NCBI GenBank assembly: GCA_021463165.1
Contig: JAJTWY010000006.1
Location: 109,000 to 172,999 of the forward strand
Direction of reading: 5' to 3'
From: Pyrinomonadaceae bacterium
GTDB lineage: Bacteria > Acidobacteriota > Blastocatellia > Pyrinomonadales > Pyrinomonadaceae
Length of the DNA stretch: 64,000 nt
The first letter of the stretch is position 1. Every line of letters starts with the position of its first letter. The position numbers and the translations under genes were made by a program. Under the pieces are notes generated by a model. The model saw only the letters and a program-made list of their open reading frames with translations, had not been told where the DNA came from and searched no databases. Shown here in pieces: positions 8,964-18,239 of the stretch.

Positions 8964-10190
8964 ATGATTCAGGTCATTATTTCGATCATTGTATTTATAC
9001 TCTCCGGTATGTCATTGCTGGTTTTTGGACAGGCCACCGCTGCTCCAAAACCGGTCGTGATCGCGGGCGATGTATCGTCGGTAAGCGAGGGCAAGATCGT
9101 TGTAGCGACGAAAGCCGGGCCGTCCGATGTCGCGACCAACGAGAAGACCGCGTACCGCAAGGTCGCCCCTGATAGTGTTTCGACAACTACTCCCGGGGCA
9201 TTTGGTGACATAGTGCCCGGGGATAAGGTTACGGTCAGTGCTCTACCGGGCGCCGACGGAAAGCTGACGGCCAGAACGGTACTGTTTATTAAGAAATCAG
9301 AGATCGACGCTAAGAATGCCAAGGAGACTGCTGAATGGCAGCGACGGGGTATTACCGGCAAAGTCACGGCGGTAAATGCCCAGACAAATCAGATGACGAT
9401 CGAGAACCGTACGCTCACTGGGGCGACAAATGTGGTCATAACCCCCAAAGACGGCGTGAAATTCCTTCGATACGCGCCGGACTCGATCCGCTTTGATGAA
9501 GCTTTGCCGAGTTCACTGGCTCAGACCAAGGTCGGCGACATGGTAAGGGCTCTTGGCGACCGAAGCTCGGACGGGGCTAGTTTTGCTGCCGAGCAGGTGG
9601 TGGCAGGAGCGTTTGAGACCGTCGCGGGGACTGTCGTTTCCATCGATCCCACGAGGAACGAGGTTGTGATCAAGAATCTCGCTAATAACAAGAACGTGAC
9701 GGTATCTATTGGCGAGACATCGGTTCTCAAGAGGTTTCCGGCCGAGCAGGCTGAAATGCTGGCTCGCATTCAGATGTCCGGCGCAGGTGGCGCCAGGCCA
9801 ATGGGGCCGGGCGGCGCGGGACGGTCGCAAGGTTCAAATCCCGGAGGTGCTCCTCAGGGACAGCCGGGTCAGGGCCAGCCGGGTCAAGGACAATTCGGAC
9901 AAGGACGACCGGGTGGTGCCGGGATGGGCGGCGGTCCGCGTGCCGGGAGTGTCGAAGAGATGCTTGAACGTTCGCCCTCGATCACAGTTGCCGACCTAAA
10001 GGCGGGAGACGTGATCGCATTGTCCAGCTCAAAATCGGCTGATATGTCGCGTATCAAGGCGATCAAGCTTTTTGCCGGCGTCGAACCCTTTCTGCGGGCG
10101 GCGCAGGCCAATGGAGGAGGTCGACGCGGTCAAGGCGGTGTCGACGCAGGTTTTAGTATCCCGGGACTTGACGGAATTGGTTTCCCCTAG
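8964..10190 (+). CDS. Secreted DUF5666-type protein with Gly/Gln/Pro-rich segment
   Basis: 408 residues. A signal peptide (residues 1-22, ending VFGQA) is followed by three beta-rich modules of the DUF5666 type: VIAGDVSSVSEGKIVV, GITGKVTAVNAQTNQMTI and TVAGTVVSIDPTRNEVVI. Residues about 270-330 are a low-complexity Gly/Gln/Pro segment with a repeated GQPGQ word. The C-terminal part contains ITVADLKAGDVIALSSS, another module end. Probably periplasmic or extracellular; no enzyme motif is seen. It is followed 63 nt later by an Oar-like receptor that also has Gly-rich inserts. A hairpin (GGCCTG 10196-10201 with CAGGCC 10222-10227) lies between them. Confidence 0.65.
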   Translation: MIQVIISIIVFILSGMSLLVFGQATAAPKPVVIAGDVSSVSEGKIVVATKAGPSDVATNEKTAYRKVAPDSVSTTTPGAFGDIVPGDKVTVSALPGADGKLTARTVLFIKKSEIDAKNAKETAEWQRRGITGKVTAVNAQTNQMTIENRTLTGATNVVITPKDGVKFLRYAPDSIRFDEALPSSLAQTKVGDMVRALGDRSSDGASFAAEQVVAGAFETVAGTVVSIDPTRNEVVIKNLANNKNVTVSIGETSVLKRFPAEQAEMLARIQMSGAGGARPMGPGGAGRSQGSNPGGAPQGQPGQGQPGQGQFGQGRPGGAGMGGGPRAGSVEEMLERSPSITVADLKAGDVIALSSSKSADMSRIKAIKLFAGVEPFLRAAQANGGGRRGQGGVDAGFSIPGLDGIGFP

Positions 10191-10253
10191 ATCCTGGCCT
10201 GAGGGCGTTACCGTATCGGTGCAGGCCCATATATTTTTATACAAACTATCATC

Positions 10254-13200
10254 ATGAAATCTATCAAAACCCTTTTATCGCTAGCTATCATAACGCTGCT
10301 TTCGGCGGGTTCACTTTTTGCCCAGGCTAATGGCAGTCTCTCAGGGACCGTCACAGATGCCAACGGAGCTATTGTCGTTGGCGCGGCCATCACGGTGCAG
10401 ACGGCGACGGGCCAGCGGAAAGACGTTGTATCAAATGCAAAAGGTGAGTATTCGGTGACCGGGCTCGCTCCGGGAAAATACACCGTGAAGGTATTCGCCA
10501 ACAAATTCGAACTTTATGAGAACACCGAGGTGGTGATCGCTGCCGGAGAGAAGAATGAACTCTTCGTCGTCCTCACCGTTGGCGGTATCGTGGAGAATGT
10601 AGACGTTTCGCTCAACGAACAGGTATCGACCGATCCGGCTAACAATGCTGATGCAACGGTCTTGAAGGGCGCGGATCTCGAGGCACTCCCGGACGATCCC
10701 GATGAGATGGCGGCATACCTTCAGGCTCTTGTAGGTGCATCGGCGGGGCCGAATGGAGGACAGATCTACATCGACGGGTTCACCGGGGGCCAAATGCCAT
10801 CGCGTGACCAAATACGCGAGATCCGGATCAACAGCAATCCTTTTTCTGCAGAGAATGATCGGCCCGGAGGCGGACGAATTGAGATCCTCACCCGGCCCGG
10901 CTCTGAAAAGTGGCGCGGATCGGTGAACGGAAACTTTAACGATGAGAGCCTCAATGCGCGAAATCCTTTTGCTCTGAACCGAGCACCGACTCAGCAGCGA
11001 AACTTCGGTGGTAACATTGGCGGGCCCTTGAAGAAGGGAAGATCGTCCTTCCAACTCGACTTCGGACACAGGTCGAATGACAACAGTACTATAATCAACG
11101 CTCAGGTGCTCGATCCGACGCTGAATATTGTTTCGTTCAGGGAGGATGTTTCGCAGCCAACGAAGAATATTCGTTTCAACCCGAGGTTTGATTTCTCGAT
11201 CAACGATAAAAACACACTGATCGTTCGCTACAGCTTCAATCGCAATACACAGCAGAATCAAGGTCTTGGCGAGACCTCGCTCTTGTCGCGTGCCTATGAA
11301 ACCGCGAGTAGGGAGCACGAGTTTAGGATCACCGAAACGATGATCATCAATGCGCGGACCGTTAATGAGACCCGCGTTGAATACAGCAATAACTATCGCG
11401 AGCAAACCGGCGATAATTCAGTTCCGACGATCAATGTCTCCCAGGCGTTCACTGGCGGCGGAGCTTCGATAGGCAACAGCTTCAACCGAAATAACGTTTG
11501 GGATATCAATAATTTTACAAACACATCGTTCGGCAAGAACATGGAGCACACGGTGAAGTTTGGTGTCAGGTTCCGTAACGTGAGTATCACAGACCGTTCC
11601 GAGAATAACTATGCCGGCACCTTCGCATTCCCGGGCTTTTTCCTTGGAGCGGGTTCGGATCCGTGCGATCTGAATGCGGATTCCGTTGTTTCCTCGATCG
11701 AGCAATATCGCTGCAAGATCGCTGGCCAGACCGGAGCACTCTATAACCCGACCCAGTTCACTATCACAACTGGCAATCCTGAGATCGCGGTTTCCCGTTT
11801 TGATACCAGTCTGTTCGTGTCAGACGACTGGAAATTAAGGCCTGACCTCCTACTCAGTTTGGGCCTTCGCTATGAGAATCAGACGAATATCAGCAGTAAC
11901 TTTAACTTCGCGCCGCGTTTGGCACTCGCGTGGTCGCCGGGCGGCGGTGGTGCAAGACCGCCGAAATTTGTTGTTCGCGGCGGTGCCGGAGTCTTCTATG
12001 ATAGGTTCAGTGAAAATCTGACCTTGCAGGCCGAAAGGCTCAACGGAACGAATCAGCTCAATCTGCTGGTCTCGGCTAACGATCCTGATCCCGTGCGCCG
12101 GGCTGCGGCTCTCGTTTTGCTCGCCCGGCCTGTCTTTACGGCAACCTCCGTTACCAACGTGCCGACTGCCGCTCAGATCATCGCCGCGTTGCCGCAGTCG
12201 AATACCATTCGGCAGGTTTCCCCGACTCTTCAGGCTCCTTATACGATCCAGGGGGCCCTGATGTTTGAGTCGGCGATCCATTCGAAGCTTACCTTCTCGT
12301 CTGCTCTTTTCATGGGCCGCTCACTTCATCAGTTGAGGACGAGAAATATCAATGCACCGATCTGTCCGCTCCAGGTCGATTGTGTGGGATCACTCCGTCC
12401 GGATCCGACGGCGGGTAATATCAATGTTTATGAGTCGAGTGGTACGAATACCCAGAAGCGTCTGCAGCTTGGGATCAGATCGCCGTTAAGCCGGTACGTG
12501 AGTTTGAATCTAAACTATACGCTCGGTTTTTCGAAGGGAGATACTGACGGCGCGGGTAGTGCACCCGCGTATACCTACGACCTTACGGGTGAATATGGAC
12601 GGTCCGGGTTTGACTCTCGGCACAGCCTGTTCGTTATGGCTAATTTCTCACTGCCCTGGGGGATCAACCTGAACACGACGACCAACTTCAATACAGGCCG
12701 GCCGTTCAATATCACTCGCGGCGTTGACGCAAATGGTGACGGCTTCTTCAACGAGCGGCCGACGTTTGGCGCTCTCGCGGCCCGTTGTTCAGAACTCGGT
12801 CTGACGGCTTCATTTTGTGATGTCAGCGGATTTGACCCTACTGCGATCATTCCGCGTAACTTTGGTCAGGGCCCGTCGAGCATTACCGTCCGTATGGGAT
12901 TCTCGAAAAACTTCGGGTTCGGCAAATCGCCAGAACCGGCCGGGAACGCTAATCGCGGCGGCGGTAACACTGGCGGCGGTGGTGGTCAAATGATGATGGG
13001 CGGCCCCGGGGGCGGCGGTATGATGAGAATGGGTGGCGGTGGCGGCTTTGGCGGTTTTGGCGGCTTCGGTAGAGGTCGTAAGCCGTATAATCTGAACATC
13101 AGTATCAATGCCAACAACGTCCTCAATAAGGTGAATCTCGGAAACCCCGTCGGCAGCCTGACCAGCAGCCGCTTTGGCCAGTCGACAGGAACCGGTGGCG

Positions 13201-13274
13201 GTTTTGGTGGCTTCGGTGGCGGCGGAGGTGGCGGTGCCCGTCGCATCGACTTGGGAGTGCGGTTTAGTTGGTAG
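10254..13274 (+). CDS. Oar-like TonB-dependent outer-membrane receptor
   Basis: 1006 residues. The signal peptide (1-23) is followed by a carboxypeptidase-regulatory-like beta-sandwich (about 25-110: GSLSGTVTDANGAIVVGA), a plug-like region (about 125-215) with YIDGFTGGQMPSRDQIREIRI, then a long beta barrel ending in an aromatic residue (VRFSW). The Oar/SusC-like family is abundant in Acidobacteriota and takes part in import of large substrates or in surface functions. Two Gly-rich runs (about 900-940 and 980-998) interrupt the last barrel strands, which is odd. No SusD partner is adjacent. Substrate is unknown. An intrinsic terminator follows. Confidence 0.88.
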   Translation: MKSIKTLLSLAIITLLSAGSLFAQANGSLSGTVTDANGAIVVGAAITVQTATGQRKDVVSNAKGEYSVTGLAPGKYTVKVFANKFELYENTEVVIAAGEKNELFVVLTVGGIVENVDVSLNEQVSTDPANNADATVLKGADLEALPDDPDEMAAYLQALVGASAGPNGGQIYIDGFTGGQMPSRDQIREIRINSNPFSAENDRPGGGRIEILTRPGSEKWRGSVNGNFNDESLNARNPFALNRAPTQQRNFGGNIGGPLKKGRSSFQLDFGHRSNDNSTIINAQVLDPTLNIVSFREDVSQPTKNIRFNPRFDFSINDKNTLIVRYSFNRNTQQNQGLGETSLLSRAYETASREHEFRITETMIINARTVNETRVEYSNNYREQTGDNSVPTINVSQAFTGGGASIGNSFNRNNVWDINNFTNTSFGKNMEHTVKFGVRFRNVSITDRSENNYAGTFAFPGFFLGAGSDPCDLNADSVVSSIEQYRCKIAGQTGALYNPTQFTITTGNPEIAVSRFDTSLFVSDDWKLRPDLLLSLGLRYENQTNISSNFNFAPRLALAWSPGGGGARPPKFVVRGGAGVFYDRFSENLTLQAERLNGTNQLNLLVSANDPDPVRRAAALVLLARPVFTATSVTNVPTAAQIIAALPQSNTIRQVSPTLQAPYTIQGALMFESAIHSKLTFSSALFMGRSLHQLRTRNINAPICPLQVDCVGSLRPDPTAGNINVYESSGTNTQKRLQLGIRSPLSRYVSLNLNYTLGFSKGDTDGAGSAPAYTYDLTGEYGRSGFDSRHSLFVMANFSLPWGINLNTTTNFNTGRPFNITRGVDANGDGFFNERPTFGALAARCSELGLTASFCDVSGFDPTAIIPRNFGQGPSSITVRMGFSKNFGFGKSPEPAGNANRGGGNTGGGGGQMMMGGPGGGGMMRMGGGGGFGGFGGFGRGRKPYNLNISINANNVLNKVNLGNPVGSLTSSRFGQSTGTGGGFGGFGGGGGGGARRIDLGVRFSW

Positions 13275-13306
13275 TCCTATATCAGCTGTAGCGTATCGTA
13301 TTCAGA

Positions 13307-13337
13307 AACGAGGGTCTCAACCGCCCTCGTTTTTTTT
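13307..13337 (+). terminator. Intrinsic terminator after the Oar-like gene
   Basis: AACGAGGG (13307-13314) pairs with CCCTCGTT (13324-13331) across a 9-nt loop, followed by an uninterrupted T run to 13337. It sits 32 nt after the receptor stop codon. Confidence 0.9.
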
Positions 13338-13370
13338 GATTCCGACGGTCAGAGTCTGTATGTTAATAGA

Positions 13371-14105
13371 ATGATCAAGGTATTGTCGCCTGTTCTATTG
13401 GTCTTGGTATTCGCCATTGGCAGTCTTTCGCAACCTGTTTCCAAGACGGCAACCAATGACAAACGGTCGGCAATAGCCGTGTCGCCTACCGAAACAGCCC
13501 AATTGACCTTTGCCGCGCACGGGGGCGAGAAACTAAAAAAGCTGCAGACGCTCCTGCTGAAAGGATCGGCTGAATTGAGCTTCCAGGGCCAGATGTTGCC
13601 GGCGGCTTTTTCAACCGCCGTTAGCGGGGACCGCTACTATTTCGAGATCGTGACCGCAGTCCAGCAGTTAAAACAGGTCTTTGACGGTAGGCAGACACAT
13701 TCATCGATCCCGGGTATTTCGCTCCCGCCGGTTACCAGCCTTGGGTTCCCGCTGCTTCCACGAATAGGCGACAAGGGATATAATGTCAGCGCCCTGCCGG
13801 AAGGCGGTAAAAAGCGTTATGGTTTCAGATTGACCACTCCTGAAGGTTTCTATACGGATTTTATCGTTGACGAAAAGACAAATCAGGTAAAGAGCTACGA
13901 ATCGAAATGGCTTGACGGCAGCGATCGCGCGATAACGACGTCGGTCGCGATCGATGAATTCCAGTTGGTGGATGGGTTGCTGATCCCCAAGAAGTACGCG
14001 CAGCGTTTCGATCTTGGACCGATCACCGCTTATGCGAGTTTTAAGGCAAAGGATATTAAGGTGAACACGCCTATCGAGGACGCGGCGTTCGCGGTGCCCA
14101 GGTAG
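13371..14105 (+). CDS. Secreted protein, LolA/MucB-like fold suspected
   Basis: 244 residues with an N-terminal signal peptide (about 1-21). The body alternates beta strands of the type seen in LolA/MucB-like lipoprotein-carrier folds: LLLKGSAELSFQG, YYFEIVTAVQQLKQVFDG, GFYTDFIVDEKTNQVKSY. No lipobox cysteine and no catalytic motif are seen, so the product is probably a soluble periplasmic protein. It stands alone between a terminator and a convergent gene and has its own transcription unit. The fold suggestion is weak. Confidence 0.5.
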   Translation: MIKVLSPVLLVLVFAIGSLSQPVSKTATNDKRSAIAVSPTETAQLTFAAHGGEKLKKLQTLLLKGSAELSFQGQMLPAAFSTAVSGDRYYFEIVTAVQQLKQVFDGRQTHSSIPGISLPPVTSLGFPLLPRIGDKGYNVSALPEGGKKRYGFRLTTPEGFYTDFIVDEKTNQVKSYESKWLDGSDRAITTSVAIDEFQLVDGLLIPKKYAQRFDLGPITAYASFKAKDIKVNTPIEDAAFAVPR

Positions 14106-14110
14106 ATCCT

Positions 14111-15067
14111 CTATTTAGCAAAGCGGCTGGACTTCCACCAGTCGATCGTTCGCCGGAGGCCTTCCTCTAACCCGACCAGTTGCTCGTATCCAAAGCATTC
14201 GATCGCCCGGCGGTTGTCGGCCTGCGAATCCTTGACGTCGCCGACACGCGGCGGCTGATGATCGGCTATGGCATCGGGCCGGTTCGTGATCTCTTTGAGG
14301 ATCGTGAGCAGTGTGTTCAAAGTGATCCGGTCACCGTTGGCTGCATTCATTGTCTCGCCGAGGCCTTTCGTCGTCTGGGACGCCTTGATATTTGCATCGA
14401 CGACGTTGGCGATGTAAGTGAAATCCCGCGAATGTTCGCCATCGCCGAATATCACGGGGTTCTTACCGGTCATTAGGGCGTCGATAAACCGCGATATGAC
14501 TCCCGAATACATGGACGACGGATTCTGGCGAGGACCGAAAACATTAAAGTACCGCAATGAGATAGTTTCAAGGCCGTAAACATTATTAAAGGCCCTGCAG
14601 TACAATTCGCCGGTCAGTTTCGCGGCCGCGTATGGCGAAAGCGGATCAGGCCGCATCGTTTCAACCTTGGGGAGTACTGGCTGGTCACCGTAAGCCGAGC
14701 TCGACGCTGCGTAAACAAACCGACGAACGCCCGTCTCACGTGAGCGGATAAGCATATTTACCGTTCCGTTAACGCAGACACGGTGAGTTTCGAGCGGATC
14801 TTCAACTGATCTTGGCACGCTCGGCAGAGCTGCCTGATGGAATACGATCTCGACTCCGTCCAGGGCTCGAGCGACGGCCCGATCATCATTGATGTCGCCC
14901 TCGATAAATTCAAAATCACCCTGGATCTCTTCGAGGTTCTCACGAAAACCAGTGGTGAAATTATCGATGATATTTACCCGCGCACCCTGGCGGATCAGCT
15001 CCTCGGCGAGGTTTGATCCGATGAAGCCCGCTCCACCGGTTACCAGGACTTTTGTCGAAATTCCCAT
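14111..15067 (-). CDS. NAD-dependent epimerase/dehydratase (UDP-glucose 4-epimerase-like, extended SDR)
   Basis: 318 residues. The Rossmann motif GGAGFIGSNLAEEL (11-24) and the catalytic YxxxK in SPYAAAKLTGELYCRAF (about 150-165), with an upstream serine in AASSSAYGD, mark an extended short-chain dehydrogenase. The segment FGPRQNPSSMYSGVISRFI and length fit UDP-glucose or UDP-N-acetylglucosamine 4-epimerases. It starts 15 nt after the stop of the UDP-glucose dehydrogenase gene on the same strand. The pair therefore likely supplies UDP-glucuronate/galacturonate-type precursors for surface polysaccharide. Exact substrate cannot be fixed from sequence. Confidence 0.85.
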   Translation of the reverse strand: MGISTKVLVTGGAGFIGSNLAEELIRQGARVNIIDNFTTGFRENLEEIQGDFEFIEGDINDDRAVARALDGVEIVFHQAALPSVPRSVEDPLETHRVCVNGTVNMLIRSRETGVRRFVYAASSSAYGDQPVLPKVETMRPDPLSPYAAAKLTGELYCRAFNNVYGLETISLRYFNVFGPRQNPSSMYSGVISRFIDALMTGKNPVIFGDGEHSRDFTYIANVVDANIKASQTTKGLGETMNAANGDRITLNTLLTILKEITNRPDAIADHQPPRVGDVKDSQADNRRAIECFGYEQLVGLEEGLRRTIDWWKSSRFAK

Positions 15068-15082
15068 AACATGCTCAGAATA

Positions 15083-16381
15083 TCATCTGCCAACGCCGAC
15101 GTACTCAAAACCCATCTCTCGCATATCCCTTGGCTCATAGACGTTCCGCAGATCGACGATCTTCGGGGATCGTAAGAGTCCCTTTACTTTCTCCATGTCG
15201 AGAGCCCTGAACTGGTTCCATTCGGTAATGATGACGAGGGCATCCGCGCCGTTGATGGCATCGTATTCGTCAACTGCGTACTCTATATCCGGCAAATAGG
15301 CGCGTGCTTCCGTCATTGCGACCGGGTCGTAGGCTTTCACAGCCGCGCCACGTTCGACCATCATTTTTATGATATCGGTCGCGGGCGATTCGCGCATATC
15401 GTCGGTCTCGGGTTTGAACGATAGGCCCAGGACACCGATGTTTTTACCACGTAGATCGCCGACGATCTTTTCGATCTTCGGGATCATTGCGTCGCGCTGA
15501 CGTTCATTCGCTTCTACAACGGCGTCAACGATACGGGTTTCGACGCCGTATTTGTCGGCGACGGTCGTTAAAGCACGCGTATCTTTGGGAAAGCACGAAC
15601 CGCCGTAACCTGGGCCGGGATGCAGGAACTTACGGCCAATTCGGTTGTCCATGCCCATTCCTTTGGCTACATCGTGAACGTCGCAGCCTATCGCGTCGCA
15701 GAGATTGGCGATCTCGTTAATGAACGTGATCTTGGTTGCGAGAAAGGCGTTGGCCGCGTATTTAATAAGTTCTGCGGCTTCGAGCGACGTGATAACGACA
15801 GGCGTCTCGATCAGGTATAGAGGGCGATATAGCTCCTTCATTACTTCGATCGCCCGCTCTTCGTTGCTGCCAACCACAACACGGTCCGGACGCATGAAAT
15901 CCTCGATCGCCGCTCCCTCGCGAAGGAATTCGGGGTTCGACGCAACTCCAAACTCTGTGTCGACCTTTAGATTGGCGGTGACAAACTCGCGCAGCCATTT
16001 GCCGGTACCGACCGGCACCGTCGATTTCGTTACGAGAACCTTATATCCATTGATCGCCTCGGCCACGTCCTTCGCGGCCTGACGATAGTAAGTCATATCG
16101 GGCGATCCGTCAGGCAAAGGCGGTGTTCCAACGGCAAGAAATACGACGAGAGCTTGTTCGACAGCCGATCTTATATCGGTGGTGAAATGGAGCCGTCCGG
16201 CGGCCACGTTCTTTTCAACGACTTTATCAAGGCCAGGCTCGTATATCGGTATTATGCCTTTGTTGAGATTGTCGACTTTGGCCTTATCGACATCCACGCA
16301 GGTCACATCGATGCCGAACTCGGCAAAACACGCTCCTGATACTAATCCAACATAACCGGTTCCAATAACTGCGATCTGCAT
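15083..16381 (-). CDS. UDP-glucose 6-dehydrogenase
   Basis: 432 residues. The N-terminal NAD-binding motif is GTGYVGLVSGACFAEFG (7-23). The catalytic cysteine lies in GYGGSCFPKDTRAL (about 260-273), and the central dimerisation region has ELIKYAANAFLATKITFINE. The enzyme oxidises UDP-glucose to UDP-glucuronate with two NAD+ and is cytoplasmic. Length and all key motifs match the bacterial Ugd family. It is the first gene of a two-gene operon with the epimerase. A GDP-mannose dehydrogenase is an unlikely alternative given the segment spacing. Confidence 0.94.
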   Translation of the reverse strand: MQIAVIGTGYVGLVSGACFAEFGIDVTCVDVDKAKVDNLNKGIIPIYEPGLDKVVEKNVAAGRLHFTTDIRSAVEQALVVFLAVGTPPLPDGSPDMTYYRQAAKDVAEAINGYKVLVTKSTVPVGTGKWLREFVTANLKVDTEFGVASNPEFLREGAAIEDFMRPDRVVVGSNEERAIEVMKELYRPLYLIETPVVITSLEAAELIKYAANAFLATKITFINEIANLCDAIGCDVHDVAKGMGMDNRIGRKFLHPGPGYGGSCFPKDTRALTTVADKYGVETRIVDAVVEANERQRDAMIPKIEKIVGDLRGKNIGVLGLSFKPETDDMRESPATDIIKMMVERGAAVKAYDPVAMTEARAYLPDIEYAVDEYDAINGADALVIITEWNQFRALDMEKVKGLLRSPKIVDLRNVYEPRDMREMGFEYVGVGR

Positions 16382-16435
16382 AAAACGATTAAAAGCAAAC
16401 TATACGAAATGATAAAAACACCCGGGCTTTCAGAC

Positions 16436-16475
16436 AAAAAAGATGCGGGTCACGTAAGCGCATACATGACCCGCA
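16436..16475 (-). terminator. Intrinsic terminator of the 16.5-17.2 kb gene
   Basis: On the minus strand a perfect 9-bp stem (TGCGGGTCA 16444-16452 with TGACCCGCA 16467-16475) with a 14-nt loop is followed by six T residues (complement of 16436-16441). It begins about 20 nt after the stop codon at 16497. Confidence 0.88.
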
Positions 16476-16496
16476 CGATCAAAATTAAGATTGAGA

Positions 16497-17204
16497 TTAA
16501 CGAACCGGGCTGACTACGATACCGCCACCGCCAAAGTCCGAGTCATCGTCCCTTGTACCGAGAAAGATGCCAACACCAGCGGCACCGGCAGCAAGAAGAA
16601 GAAGCCAAGGCCAGTTGCCTACACTTGGGCCGGGGGCTGAATCGGGACGAAGGCATGGTTTGCAACCTGTCTGAACAAGGTTTCCAGCGGTAGCACTGGT
16701 CCCAGCGACGACCTGCTTGTCCGTCGAGCCTTCACGCATGGTCACGATACCCGCGGCCGTATCGACGTGTGAGTGCGAACATTCAGCTTCCACCGTGAAG
16801 TTGTCAGCCTGCGACGCATCGGCGACAAAAGTTCCGTTCTTGGTCGTCACGGTCGCTGCAACACCCGCTGCGTTAGCCACCCGCGTTTTTCCTTCTGAGA
16901 GGATCGCGACGATGCTTGTTTCCGTGAAGCGGAGAGTGACATTTGTATTGGCGAGCACTTCAATGCGTCCCGTTTTGCCAAGGCTGATCTCAGCGGTCGA
17001 ATTATCGCCGGTGACGATGACAGCTCCGGACATGACAGTCGATCCGGTAGCGGCCGTTTGGCCATTGACCGTGACCTGGCCCGAAACCTTGATCTCCCCG
17101 GCCAGATCCTTCGGCAAAGCGAAGGCAACCATCGAGTAGACGCACCACACAGCGACCATGGTCGCTGAAGTAACAGTTTTACGTAAAATATTTTTGCCGA
17201 GCAT
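16497..17204 (-). CDS. FecR-like membrane-anchored protein, paralog 1
   Basis: 235 residues with a strong GGAGGAG site 9-10 nt before the ATG. A signal/anchor segment (about 10-30) is followed by a beta-rich FecR-like region: GEIKVSGQVTVNGQTAATG, AEISLGKTGRIEVLANTNV and a GTFVADAS strand. A cysteine pair (CKPC) precedes a C-terminal membrane helix (about 198-216), and then a short tail RDDDSDFGGGG...SPVR. The next gene upstream encodes a protein with the same design. Function is unknown; FecR-like domains usually sense or bind at the envelope. Confidence 0.55.
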   Translation of the reverse strand: MLGKNILRKTVTSATMVAVWCVYSMVAFALPKDLAGEIKVSGQVTVNGQTAATGSTVMSGAVIVTGDNSTAEISLGKTGRIEVLANTNVTLRFTETSIVAILSEGKTRVANAAGVAATVTTKNGTFVADASQADNFTVEAECSHSHVDTAAGIVTMREGSTDKQVVAGTSATAGNLVQTGCKPCLRPDSAPGPSVGNWPWLLLLAAGAAGVGIFLGTRDDDSDFGGGGIVVSPVR

Positions 17205-17282
17205 TTAGTTAATCTCCTCCAGGAACAGTTCTTTCGAAAACAGAATTAATATTACTCTACTAACAGCCAGAAAAACAACTAT

Positions 17283-17867
17283 CTATCTAATTGGGCTACT
17301 AACGGTACTGTCATCATCACGGCTGGCTATCAGTATGACCGCTACGGCCGCACCAGCGATGATCGCACCCCATATCCACCAATCAACTCCCCCGGGGCCC
17401 GCCCTTCTCTTTGCAGCCGAGGCCGACGTCGCCGAGACAGTTTCGCCGCTGGTGACGTTGAGGGTATCCCCCGTAAGGGTTCGAACGCCGACAGAAGATT
17501 CAGAATTAAGAACCGACAAGGTTCCTTTTTTTAGATCGCCGCTGACCGCATTTCCATCAACATTCAACAGGAACTCGGTTCCAGGTTCAAGCTGAATTCT
17601 GCCAGCCTTTCCGAGGTTCAGTGTGACAGCCATGCCGTCCGGGGTGACGATCGAACTTGACGCGAAGATCGTTCGTCCCGTCCTGGCGGGTTCGCCGTTT
17701 ACGGTGACCGTTTCTCCCTCAATGGAACTTGAGCCTGAAACAAGTATCTCACCGACCGGTTTCGATGAAACAGCCAGGGTCGCCGAGGAACTGAATGCAA
17801 CGAAAACGAAGAGTAGGCACGAGGTAAGTACTCGAAACGCGAATCGCTCAGAATCTAAAGATTTCAT
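17283..17867 (-). CDS. FecR-like membrane-anchored protein, paralog 2
   Basis: 194 residues from the ATG at 17867, which has GGAG about 11 nt upstream; a GTG at 17897 would add 10 residues. Signal segment at about 8-32, then GEILVSGSSSIEGETVTVNG and LNLGKAGRIQLEPGTEF. A single C-terminal membrane helix (about 160-183) is followed by RDDDSTVSSPIR. It shares with paralog 1 the GEI-VSG, VNG-A-TG, LGK-GRI and RDDD...SP-R elements in the same order, which points to an old tandem duplication. It lacks the cysteines of paralog 1. Function unknown. Confidence 0.55.
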   Translation of the reverse strand: MKSLDSERFAFRVLTSCLLFVFVAFSSSATLAVSSKPVGEILVSGSSSIEGETVTVNGEPARTGRTIFASSSIVTPDGMAVTLNLGKAGRIQLEPGTEFLLNVDGNAVSGDLKKGTLSVLNSESSVGVRTLTGDTLNVTSGETVSATSASAAKRRAGPGGVDWWIWGAIIAGAAVAVILIASRDDDSTVSSPIR

Positions 17868-18239
17868 TATGGCTTGCTCCAGTTCAGCGGCTTGCACCTA
17901 AACCTGAAAAAGTTTTACACGAATTTGGCAATATGTCAATAAATAGACCGCCAATAAGCAGACTCAAAGAAAAATAACAGACATGAGCCTACACAAAGAT
18001 AAGCTGAATCTAATGAAATATTTATAGCACGGTTTTCGGGTATTTCAAATGGTCGGTTGAAAGATTTTTAACGAATTCTCCGCGAAAATGCGAAATTTTA
18101 TCAATGTCGCCGTCGTACTGACGTCCCGAGACCTTGAGATCGGTCGAATCGTCCCTTTGGTGGTTTTGCCCAAATCGGCCTTTTCTGGTCTAATTCAAAC
18201 AGTTTTTAAATCGATTTTCCAAAGGAGTTCTAGTTACCG
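17868..18239. other. Divergent intergenic region
   Basis: 372 nt between the minus-strand FecR-like gene and the plus-strand XylF-like gene. It is AT-rich in the middle. It holds the SD for each side (AAAGGAG at 18221-18227 on the plus strand) and a candidate promoter for the plus gene. I see no ORF with coding character and no strong hairpin followed by a T tract. Confidence 0.5.
18166..18194 (+). promoter_or_regulatory. Candidate promoter of the XylF-like gene
   Basis: TTGCCC (18166-18171), 17-nt spacer, TCTAAT (18189-18194). Transcription from here would give a leader of about 40 nt carrying the AAAGGAG ribosome-binding site. Confidence 0.4.

Noticed and set aside
9828..9848. GGTTCAAATCCC, similar to a tRNA T-arm.
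   Set aside because: It is inside the Gly/Gln-rich coding segment of the DUF5666 protein and has no other tRNA arms around it.
10431..11405. A 324-codon minus-strand frame inside the Oar-like receptor gene.
   Set aside because: It is antisense to a clear receptor and has no start signal or family.
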